Assembly (NCBI GenBank): GCA_017473285.1
Contig: JAFULP010000031.1
Coordinates: forward strand, 1 to 8,285
Direction of reading: 5' to 3'
Source of the DNA: Clostridia bacterium
GTDB taxonomy: Bacteria > Bacillota > Clostridia > Christensenellales > UBA1242
Length of the DNA stretch: 8,285 nt
Below are positions 1 through 4,893 of the stretch, in pieces. The notes under the pieces were generated by a model that saw only the letters and a program-made list of their open reading frames with translations, did no database searches and had not been told where the DNA came from. The translations under genes were made by a program, and so were the position numbers. The number at the start of each line of letters is the position of its first letter. Positions within the stretch are counted from its first letter, which is position 1.

Positions 1-40
1 AGGTAGCCGTATCGGAAGGTGCGGATGGATCACCTCATTT
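1..40 (+). rRNA. 16S ribosomal RNA, 3' end only (5' part outside window)
   Basis: The first 40 nt match the conserved 3' end of bacterial 16S rRNA: AGGTAGCCGTATCGGAAGGT, then a GCGG..TGGATCACCTC block that includes part of helix 45 and the tail. Two positions differ from the usual Bacillota sequence as I know it. GCGGCTGG reads GCGGATGG, and the anti-Shine-Dalgarno CACCTCCTTT reads CACCTCATTT. The mature 3' end is put at about 40 by analogy. Only the end of the gene is present, so its full length and intactness cannot be judged. No 23S, 5S or tRNA gene follows in the window. Confidence 0.93.
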
Positions 41-163
41 TAAAGAGAAATCTTTAAGTCGACGAGTACTGAGAAGTACTAAGAAAAGTGTAGAGTGGTA
101 ACTCTAGAAACATACAACCTTGAACTGAGAGTAATACAAAGATATATATATATATGAAACAAG
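41..163 (+). other. Post-16S transcribed tail with three short hairpins
   Basis: This lies between the 16S end and the terminator. Three small hairpins with four-nucleotide loops follow in series: TAAAGA-GAAA-TCTTTA (41-56), AGTACT-GAGA-AGTACT (65-80) and TAGAGT-GGTA-ACTCTA (91-106). The first two loops fit the GNRA type. A (AT)7 run sits at 142-155. No tRNA or 23S start is seen. The likely role is 3' precursor sequence of 16S that is removed during maturation; this is inferred, because the 16S leader it would pair with is outside the window. Confidence 0.5.
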
Positions 164-197
164 AAGTAAGTAGTTTAACCCACTACTTACTTTTTTT
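164..197 (+). terminator. Intrinsic terminator of the 16S transcript
   Basis: Perfect 11-bp stem AAGTAAGTAGT (164-174) / ACTACTTACTT (182-192) with the 7-nt loop TTAACCC and a run of seven T at 191-197. It lies about 120 nt beyond the 16S end and has the classic shape of a Rho-independent terminator. It implies that transcription of this 16S stops without reading into a 23S gene. Confidence 0.88.
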
Positions 198-206
198 GTA
201 TTAAAA

Positions 207-291
207 AAGTAATGAAGAGTGAACAATTGAGAATGCTGTTGCATATTGATATAAAACTCTTAAAGTGCAACTGCTTTCCCCTCCATTACTT
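207..291. repeat. Imperfect long palindrome, possible REP/MITE-like element or structured RNA
   Basis: An outer stem pairs AAGTAATG (207-214) with CATTACTT (284-291). It continues after a 2-nt bulge with GAG (217-219) / CTC (281-283). An inner stem pairs GCTGTTGCAT (235-244) with GTGCAACTGC (265-274), with one T-T mismatch and one G-T pair. No open reading frame fits it. It sits between two terminators, so it is probably not part of either neighbouring transcript. Only one copy is present here, so calling it a repeat family is inference. Confidence 0.4.
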
Positions 292-334
292 CTTCGTGAT
301 AGGTTAGTGTTGAATAAATTTTTTAAAATTATAT

Positions 335-367
335 AAAAAAAGAAGTTATCCGTGATGTTTAACTTCT
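335..367 (-). terminator. Terminator of the XRE-family regulator gene
   Basis: The stem AGAAGTTA (341-348) / TAACTTCT (360-367) is followed, read leftward, by a run of seven U (335-341 on the complementary strand). The stem overlaps the TAG stop codon of the leftward regulator gene at 366-368, so the gene ends inside its own terminator. Confidence 0.75.
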
Positions 368-680
368 ATTTGTTTTTAGTTATCAGTTTTACTAAATCGG
401 TGATTTGATTTAATTCGATTTTATCAAGTTTGTTTAATTCATTGATAATTTCTTTATATTCAACGGGGTATTTAAATTCCTCATTGAAGAATTCGGCAAT
501 ACTTACATTAAAATAATCGCAAAAGTTTAATAAACCTTCAATAGAAGGCAAGCATTTTCCGTTTTCAATTTGGTTGATATATTCACTACTTTGCCCAAGC
601 TCAAGACTTAGTTTGCGTGCCGATATATTATGAGCATTTCGTATAGCTGAATATCTTTCTTTAATAAATGATTTTTCCAT
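366..680 (-). CDS. XRE-family helix-turn-helix transcriptional regulator
   Basis: The 104-residue protein has a Cro/C1-type DNA-binding domain at about residues 5-65. The helix-turn-helix is seen in SARKLSLELGQSSEYINQIE (20-39) followed by NGKCLPS, the usual pattern of this family. Residues 70-104 look helical (EYKEIINELNKLDKIEL) and may mediate dimerisation; there is no enzymatic or sensor domain. It diverges from the lipoprotein gene at 858, and the space between holds repeated ACATATT/AATATGT heptamers, so autoregulation and control of the lipoprotein are plausible but inferred. The ATG at 680 has no Shine-Dalgarno sequence. A TATAAT on the same strand (692-687) ends six bases before it, so the mRNA could be leaderless, although no good -35 is visible. 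Confidence 0.88.
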   Translation of the reverse strand: MEKSFIKERYSAIRNAHNISARKLSLELGQSSEYINQIENGKCLPSIEGLLNFCDYFNVSIAEFFNEEFKYPVEYKEIINELNKLDKIELNQITDLVKLITKNK

Positions 681-693
681 ATCGTTATTATAA

Positions 694-780
694 AATATGC
701 ACTTTAATTTTATACATATTTTTAATATTAATTAGTTGACAAACATATTCATAATATGTAAAATATGTAATATACATATT
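694..780. promoter_or_regulatory. Heptamer array ACATATT/AATATGT, candidate operator region
   Basis: Exact heptamers occur at 714-720, 743-749 and 774-780 (ACATATT) and at 753-759 and 762-768 (AATATGT). A one-mismatch copy, AATATGC, lies at 694-700. They form two inverted pairs: ACATATT-CAT-AATATGT (743-759) and AATATGT-AATAT-ACATATT (762-780). The first fills the spacer of the lipoprotein promoter; the second overlaps its -10 and the likely start of transcription. The arrangement suits a dimeric HTH repressor, and the adjacent XRE gene is the obvious candidate. AT-rich sequence makes chance copies easy, but five exact copies within 67 bp is dense. Confidence 0.55.
736..764 (+). promoter_or_regulatory. 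Sigma-A-type promoter of the lipoprotein gene
   Basis: TTGACA (736-741) is separated by 17 nt from TAAAAT (759-764). The -35 is perfect and the -10 has one mismatch. Transcription would start near 771, giving a leader of almost 90 nt before the ATG at 858. The promoter is covered by the heptamer inverted repeats. Confidence 0.75.
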
Positions 781-857
781 GAAGTAAAAACATTTTGAAG
801 TGAGGTTGGCACTAAAAGTGTTTACGAGAAAATATGGATATTATAAAAGGAGAAAGT

Positions 858-1967
858 ATGAAGAAAAAATTATTAAGTTTAGTTTTTGCAATTTGCTTAA
901 TCATTCCTTGTGCAATTTGTTTAAGTGCTTGCGGAAAAGATAAAGATGATGAGCCGCCAGCACCAGTTGACGAGCCTGCAACTATCACAATCACATATCA
1001 TACAGATTATGGTGATTTGTCGTTTAAAAGTAAACAATTAGAATTTACTAATGATTATACTTATTTAACAGATAGTGATTTACCTATTATATCAAATGAA
1101 GGAGATGAAAGAATCCTTGATTATTGGGCAACGGCTAATGGTGACGAATTTGATTTTAATACTCAATTGAATGAAGATATTGAATTATATGCAACTTTTA
1201 ATGAATCTGAATGGGTATGGTTTACAAGTTGGGATTTGTATGATAGTTTATACGAGTATAGGGTCAACTTTGAATCGTTACTACAAATTAAAAGTACGGG
1301 TGTTATGAATCATCATTCAGGAGATTCCACAAAGCAATATAGCCCATCATTTAAAAAAATAAAACAAGAAGAATGTTTACCTAATTATATAACTAAGGCT
1401 GAGTATTATGTGTTAGGAAATGAGACTTGTTTTATTACAAGTGTTGAAGAAGAGACGATAGTAACGGATGATGTTTTAACAAATAAAACATACGCATATA
1501 GACAGTATGTAAATATTAAAACAAATAAGAGTACTTATATTGAGTCGGTAGTATATGGATATATGCCAAAAGGAGTCGCACCAAACAGCGACCTTGCACT
1601 AAAATTTGCATACAATTATGCAAAGCAACAAAGAGAATTTTTAAATTTAACAGCATATGATTTTTCAAATTATGGTCACAATTTATTAATTTTGACTGTT
1701 GATGAATTTAATGAATTGACAAATGAAAGTTATAATGAATTAAGTTTGTCGAAGAATTATAATTACATAGATAAGGATTGGCAGGAGGATGAATATGTGC
1801 TTGTTCAAACATTTTATTATATTAAATTTGCATATGAAACTAGTAATGGAGATATAAAATATTGTGCATTTATTCCAACTGATAAATATGCCGTTGGCTA
1901 TCACTTGTTTGAAGATATAACACGAGAAGAATATCTTTCTTATAATATAAGTGATTTTTATAATTAA
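858..1967 (+). CDS. Secreted lipoprotein with InlB B-repeat-like (Flg_new) domain
   Basis: The 369-residue protein starts at the ATG at 858, which has AAAGGAG seven bases upstream; an ATG eight codons earlier lacks such a site. Residues 1-25 form a lipoprotein signal peptide: KKK, a hydrophobic core, then LSAC with Cys25 as the lipidated residue. A short acidic, proline-rich linker follows (27-40). Residues about 43-114 resemble the Listeria-Bacteroides/InlB B-repeat fold, ending FDFNTQLNEDIELYATF. The remaining 255 residues, rich in Tyr, Asn and Glu, are not recognised. It should sit on the outer face of the membrane; such domains are common in surface proteins, but substrate or partner cannot be named. 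It is monocistronic, with its own promoter and a terminator at 1990-2017. Confidence 0.85.
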   Translation: MKKKLLSLVFAICLIIPCAICLSACGKDKDDEPPAPVDEPATITITYHTDYGDLSFKSKQLEFTNDYTYLTDSDLPIISNEGDERILDYWATANGDEFDFNTQLNEDIELYATFNESEWVWFTSWDLYDSLYEYRVNFESLLQIKSTGVMNHHSGDSTKQYSPSFKKIKQEECLPNYITKAEYYVLGNETCFITSVEEETIVTDDVLTNKTYAYRQYVNIKTNKSTYIESVVYGYMPKGVAPNSDLALKFAYNYAKQQREFLNLTAYDFSNYGHNLLILTVDEFNELTNESYNELSLSKNYNYIDKDWQEDEYVLVQTFYYIKFAYETSNGDIKYCAFIPTDKYAVGYHLFEDITREEYLSYNISDFYN

Positions 1968-1987
1968 ATTAATTTTTATCAAATATA

Positions 1988-2073
1988 AAAAAACACACAA
2001 TTTTCATTGTGTGTTTTGTGTTTTTGGGATTAATAAACCCTTTGGCTAGTTAATACTATGCTTCTTGTTTTGC
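1988..2073. repeat. 86-bp direct repeat, copy 1 (3' end of downstream spoVG gene)
   Basis: This segment is identical to 2448-2533 except at one base (T at 2001, C at 2461), at an offset of 460 bp. Each copy covers the last codons (AKQEA and the TAG stop) of a leftward spoVG-family gene, a 3' untranslated stretch of about 40 nt and the terminator hairpin. The sequences differ on both sides of the repeat. Confidence 0.93.
1990..2017. terminator. Bidirectional terminator between lipoprotein and spoVG paralogue
   Basis: The 11-bp stem AAAACACACAA (1990-2000) / TTGTGTGTTTT (2007-2017) has a 6-nt loop. Leftward, the stem is followed by a U-rich tract, which terminates the spoVG paralogue. Rightward, it lies 22 nt after the lipoprotein stop and is followed by GTGTTTTT, so it probably also ends that transcript. 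Confidence 0.85.
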
Positions 2074-2388
2074 CTGTTTGTAAGCATCTAATATTAATGA
2101 ATTAAGTTGATTGGCAACCTCACTATTTGTTAGATTAATAATATTTCTATATTTACCATCTGGAGTTTTTAGTGATGGCATACTAATTAAGATATGTAAA
2201 CCATCAACTACAGGGTTTGATAATAAGTCATGCATAAAATTTGGCATGGCATTTATATCTTCAGCGCTATATCCTATAATTTTAACATCATTAACCTTAA
2301 TGGCATCATTTATTGTAAAAGAAGCAAATGCTTTAATTTTACTTTCAGTATTATTGATTAAATTTATCTTGATATTATTAATATTCAT
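2056..2388 (-). CDS. SpoVG-family protein, divergent paralogue with 22-residue insertion
   Basis: The 110-residue protein is a SpoVG homologue: FASFTINDAI (21-30), VNDVKII (32-38) and MPSLKTPDGKYRNI (70-83) align with the neighbouring SpoVG. SpoVG proteins are small nucleic-acid-binding regulators that affect sporulation, septation or virulence genes in several Bacillota. The start at 2388 is chosen because AAGGAG lies eight bases upstream; an in-frame ATG ten codons earlier would lie within the promoter region. Compared with the 88-residue copy it has about 22 extra residues after AMPN (47-50), so the MP motif of the loop before TPDG appears twice. It has substitutions elsewhere (VHPLN is INLTN), so its function may have diverged. 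It has its own promoter and terminator. Confidence 0.85.
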   Translation of the reverse strand: MNINNIKINLINNTESKIKAFASFTINDAIKVNDVKIIGYSAEDINAMPNFMHDLLSNPVVDGLHILISMPSLKTPDGKYRNIINLTNSEVANQLNSLILDAYKQAKQEA

Positions 2389-2408
2389 ATCATTTCTCCT
2401 TAGTTGGT

Positions 2409-2437
2409 ATAATAGCATATATTATAATATAAGTCAA
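2409..2437 (-). promoter_or_regulatory. Promoter of the spoVG paralogue
   Basis: Read leftward: TTGACT (2437-2432), a 17-nt spacer, then TATTAT (2414-2409), followed by AAGGAG and the ATG at 2388. The spacer contains a perfect 14-bp palindrome, TATATTATAATATA (2418-2431), which could be an operator or only AT-rich coincidence. Confidence 0.7.
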
Positions 2438-2447
2438 CAGTAGAAAT

Positions 2448-2533
2448 AAAAAACACACAACTTTCATTGTGTGTTTTGTGTTTTTGGGATTAATAAACCC
2501 TTTGGCTAGTTAATACTATGCTTCTTGTTTTGC
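2448..2533. repeat. 86-bp direct repeat, copy 2 (3' end of upstream spoVG)
   Basis: Second copy of the segment at 1988-2073, with 85 of 86 bases identical. It contains the last codons, stop, 3' untranslated region and terminator of the canonical spoVG gene. Confidence 0.93.
2450..2477 (-). terminator. Terminator of spoVG
   Basis: This is the same 11-bp AAAACACACAA / TTGTGTGTTTT stem as at 1990-2017, with a loop differing by one base and a U-rich tract leftward. It separates the two spoVG genes, so they are transcribed as independent units. Confidence 0.82.
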
Positions 2534-2782
2534 TTTTTCGTATTCTGCCAAGATTACCGAACTAATTTGCTCTCTAGTTTCAGTATTTAATGGGTGTACA
2601 ATATCCTTGTACTCGCCATCTGGAGTTTGGCGTGATGGCATAGCAATAAAGTTGCCGTTGCTACCTTCAATAATCTTGATATCGTGCACAACAAATGCAC
2701 CATCAATAGTGAAACTAGCGAATGCTTTAAGCTTGCTGTCAGCCTTGCTTACCAATCTGATTCTTACGTCTGTAATATTCAA
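2516..2782 (-). CDS. spoVG: SpoVG, septation/sporulation regulator
   Basis: The 88-residue protein matches the SpoVG family over its whole length: MNITDVRIRLV start, KAFASFTIDGAFVVHDIKII (19-38), NGNFIAMPSRQTPDGEYKDI (42-61), VHPLNTETR (62-70) and a C-terminal helix to AKQEA. The length is typical. Known SpoVG proteins bind RNA or DNA and act as regulators; in Bacillus subtilis the gene influences septation and sporulation. The start is TTG at 2782, with AAGGTGA upstream. That sequence can pair with the UCACCU part of the 16S tail. The gene has its own promoter and terminator. B. subtilis spoVG is known for sigma-H control, but the promoter seen here is sigma-A type. Confidence 0.93.
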   Translation of the reverse strand: MNITDVRIRLVSKADSKLKAFASFTIDGAFVVHDIKIIEGSNGNFIAMPSRQTPDGEYKDIVHPLNTETREQISSVILAEYEKAKQEA

Positions 2783-2831
2783 GTCTGTTCACCTTCCCTT
2801 TTAAATATTAACTAACTAAGTAGTCAATAAT

Positions 2832-2861
2832 ATTGTAACCAAACCGCTTAAAAAAAGTCAA
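2832..2861 (-). promoter_or_regulatory. Promoter of spoVG
   Basis: Read leftward: TTGACT (2861-2856), an 18-nt spacer and TACAAT (2837-2832). Transcription should start near 2825, giving a leader of about 43 nt before the TTG start. Confidence 0.68.
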
Positions 2862-3097
2862 ACGATTTATATAAATATATGAAATTTTTTTGTATGGTGC
2901 GCACTTATGTTAAATAAATTTAATAAATTGCCCATTAAATATATTTATAGATTGGTTGTATAGTGATTTTGTAAGTGACGGGGCTTGTGCGTTAAGATAA
3001 GTTAAGTTTGAGATATATTGATTTAACATTTAATAAATAATTTAATAAATATACTTAAAAACATCACTGGAAAAGCCTTAATTTCATATAAATCATT
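2862..3097. other. Intergenic region between spoVG promoter and murC
   Basis: AT-rich and apparently non-coding; with the spoVG leader the gene-free gap is 315 nt. It contains a GTGCGCAC palindrome (2897-2904), two TTTAATAAAT-rich stretches (2910-2930 and 3027-3052), and a weak candidate promoter for murC. I see no tRNA, riboswitch or terminator. Confidence 0.5.
3008..3036 (+). promoter_or_regulatory. Weak candidate promoter of murC
   Basis: TTGAGA (3008-3013), a 17-nt spacer and TAATAA (3031-3036) lie about 60 nt before the murC ATG. Matches to consensus are partial, and in such AT-rich sequence chance matches are common. Confidence 0.35.
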
Positions 3098-4411
3098 ATG
3101 AATAGTTTAGTATTAAATAATTTTAGATATATACATTTTGTTGGCATTGGCGGAATAAGTATGTACTTGCTAGCCATATATTGTAAAAATTGTGGCTTGG
3201 AAGTGAGCGGTAGTGATATTAAACAAAACAAGTATACCAATATTTGTGAAAGTAATGGTATAAAGATATATATAGGACACAAGCGTAAAAATATTAATAG
3301 TGCAGATTTGGTTGTGCACACAAGTGCGGTAAATAGTTTAAATGTTGAAATCATAGAAGCAAATAATAGGCGAATTAAAGTAATTGATAGGGCAGAATTG
3401 CTGGCAAGTATTTGCAAAAATTTTAAATATGTAATAGGCGTTGGCGGAACGCACGGAAAAACCACAACTTGCGCAATGATTTATCATATATTGCGTGAAA
3501 GTGGCAAGAAAGTGTCGTGCCATATTGGGGCGGATATTGAAGATGCAAGGCTTAAACCAGATGATGAGTATTTGGTGTTGGAATGTTGTGAATATAACCG
3601 AAGTTTTTTAAAATTGTATTATAATGTTGCGGTGGTGTTAAATATCGATAACGACCACTTAGATTGCTATCAAAATATGTATAATTTGCGCAATGCATTT
3701 AGAACCTTTTTAAAGCGGGGAAAAACTAGGTTTGTATTTGATAATTTAACTACTGCTTGCATTAAAAATAAGGCGATACATATTAAGCCAGCAACCATAT
3801 TGGGTGCAAACAAATTTGAATATAATGGAAAAAAGTTTGTGCTAGACAATGTTTATGGCGAGCATAACATCGATAACGCAACGGTAGCGATTGGGGTTTG
3901 TGGGGAGTTAGGATTATCGTATACAAAAATTTATAAATCGTTAAAGACATTTAAGGCGGCAGGCAGACGATGTCAAATGCTAGGTAAGATTAAAAATTGC
4001 GAAGTGATAACGGACTATGCGCATCATCCTAGTGAAGTTGCTTGCTTGTATAATAGTTTGAAGGAAAAGTATGATAAAGTATACATTATATTCCAGCCAC
4101 ATACATATTCACGCACTAAATTTTTGTTAAGCGATTTTGTTAAAGTGTTTGACGATATTGGTAATGTGGCGATAATTAAGGAATATTCGGCAAGGGAAGA
4201 TAAAAGCAAGGGTTATAGTGCAAAACAATTGAGTGAAAAATTGGATAATACGGTATATATTAAAAATTATAAGGCTTTAAAAAACTTTGTTATTAATACA
4301 AATTTTAATCAAAGCAATAGTTGTATTGCGTTTGTAGGAGCGGGAGATGTTAATCAAATGGGAGAAAAGTTGGTAAAACAGTTGGGGAGTGACCTATCAA
4401 AAGAGGGATAG
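3098..4411 (+). CDS. murC: UDP-N-acetylmuramate--L-alanine ligase
   Basis: MurC is a cytoplasmic ligase that uses ATP to add L-alanine to UDP-N-acetylmuramate, the first amino acid of the peptidoglycan stem peptide. The 437 residues show the Mur ligase order. The N-terminal UDP-binding motif is HFVGIGGISM (13-22). The ATP-binding P-loop is GTHGKTT (117-123). The central domain has ECCEYNRSFL (162-171, in place of EADESDGSFL) and LNIDNDHLD (181-189). GEHNIDNA follows (254-261). The C-terminal domain has DYAHHPSE (306-313), FQPHTYSRTK (332-341) and GAGD (414-417). HFVGIGG and DYAHHP separate MurC from MurD, MurE and MurF. It is slightly shorter than most MurC proteins. The ATG is placed by the usual distance to HFVGIGG; no Shine-Dalgarno sequence is visible upstream. 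It stands alone, followed by the separate rpmE promoter. Confidence 0.95.
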   Translation: MNSLVLNNFRYIHFVGIGGISMYLLAIYCKNCGLEVSGSDIKQNKYTNICESNGIKIYIGHKRKNINSADLVVHTSAVNSLNVEIIEANNRRIKVIDRAELLASICKNFKYVIGVGGTHGKTTTCAMIYHILRESGKKVSCHIGADIEDARLKPDDEYLVLECCEYNRSFLKLYYNVAVVLNIDNDHLDCYQNMYNLRNAFRTFLKRGKTRFVFDNLTTACIKNKAIHIKPATILGANKFEYNGKKFVLDNVYGEHNIDNATVAIGVCGELGLSYTKIYKSLKTFKAAGRRCQMLGKIKNCEVITDYAHHPSEVACLYNSLKEKYDKVYIIFQPHTYSRTKFLLSDFVKVFDDIGNVAIIKEYSAREDKSKGYSAKQLSEKLDNTVYIKNYKALKNFVINTNFNQSNSCIAFVGAGDVNQMGEKLVKQLGSDLSKEG

Positions 4412-4455
4412 ATAATAGTAGTTGGTGGAAAAATTAAACAAATTTTCAAAAAGTG

Positions 4456-4484
4456 TTGACAATTGTATTTTTTTGCTTTATAAT
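4456..4484 (+). promoter_or_regulatory. Consensus sigma-A promoter of rpmE
   Basis: TTGACA (4456-4461), a 17-nt spacer and TATAAT (4479-4484): both hexamers and the spacing are perfect consensus, as expected for a highly expressed ribosomal protein gene. Transcription should start about 30 nt before the rpmE ATG. Confidence 0.92.
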
Positions 4485-4519
4485 AACATAGCAAGAAAAT
4501 ATATTTAGGAGAAAGAAAA

Positions 4520-4738
4520 ATGAAGAAAGATATACATCCAAATTATCATGAAGTTACTTTTGTATGTGCTTGTGGTAACACATTTAAGGGCGCATCTACA
4601 AAAGCAGGTGACGAAGTTAAGTTAGAAATTTGTAGTGCTTGTCATCCTTTCTTTACTGGTAAGGGCGATAAGGTTGTTGACGTTAAGGGTCGTGCTGACA
4701 AGTTTAGAAAGAAACATAACTTAGAAAATAAAGATTAG
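4520..4738 (+). CDS. rpmE: 50S ribosomal protein L31, zinc-binding type
   Basis: The 72-residue protein is a complete L31: MKKDIHPNYHEVTFVCACG at the start, EICSACHPFFTGK in the middle and KGRADKFRKKH near the end. It joins the large ribosomal subunit and contributes to the bridge between subunits. Four cysteines, C16 and C18 with C38 and C41, form the zinc ribbon of the C+ form. Many bacteria also have a cysteine-free paralogue used under zinc limitation; none is seen here, nor any recognisable Zur site. AGGAG lies at 4507-4511. The gene is monocistronic, with a consensus promoter and a terminator. In Bacillus subtilis rpmE also lies close to prfA and prmC. Confidence 0.97.
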   Translation: MKKDIHPNYHEVTFVCACGNTFKGASTKAGDEVKLEICSACHPFFTGKGDKVVDVKGRADKFRKKHNLENKD

Positions 4739-4745
4739 CAAATAT

Positions 4746-4800
4746 AAGTACCTTGTTTTTTGCATACAATTTTTTGGATGCATAGGCGGGTACTTTTTTT
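4746..4800 (+). terminator. Terminator of rpmE with an inner hairpin
   Basis: AAGTACC (4746-4752) pairs with GGTACTT (4789-4795), followed by a run of seven T ending at 4800. The large loop contains a second stem TGCAT (4761-4765) / ATGCA (4778-4782). An alternative pairing of GGTAC (4789-4793) with GTACC (4801-4805) around the T-run is also possible. Confidence 0.68.
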
Positions 4801-4850
4801 GTACCAAAAACTATAGGGGCTCAAATTTAAATTTTAAACAAGGATATTTG

Positions 4851-4874
4851 ATTAATTTTAAACCTAAAATTAAT
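4851..4874. promoter_or_regulatory. Perfect 10-bp inverted repeat before prmC
   Basis: ATTAATTTTA (4851-4860), loop AACC, TAAAATTAAT (4865-4874), ending 19 nt before the prmC start. It overlaps a poor promoter-like match, TTGATT (4848-4853) and TAATTA (4871-4876) with 17-nt spacing. It could be an operator or an mRNA hairpin; no T-run follows, so it is not a terminator. Confidence 0.4.
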
Positions 4875-4893
4875 TAGACAAAAGAGTAAAATT

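Noticed and set aside
142..155. (AT)7 run as a regulatory element
   Set aside because: A short simple repeat in AT-rich non-coding DNA; no promoter is arranged around it.
834..857. Longer start for the lipoprotein (eight codons upstream)
   Set aside because: The upstream ATG has no ribosome binding site, while the ATG at 858 has AAAGGAG at the right distance and begins a standard signal peptide.
2389..2418. Longer start for the spoVG paralogue
   Set aside because: The extra ten codons overlap the AAGGAG site and the promoter -10, and do not match the SpoVG family start.
1988..2533. The two 86-bp repeats as a mobile element or CRISPR array
   Set aside because: There are only two copies, each tied to the end of a homologous gene, with no regular short spacers and no transposase, so gene duplication explains them better.
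2111..2804. Rightward open frames opposite the spoVG genes
   Set aside because: They are antisense shadows of well-supported SpoVG coding sequence, with hydrophobic low-complexity translations and no ribosome binding sites.
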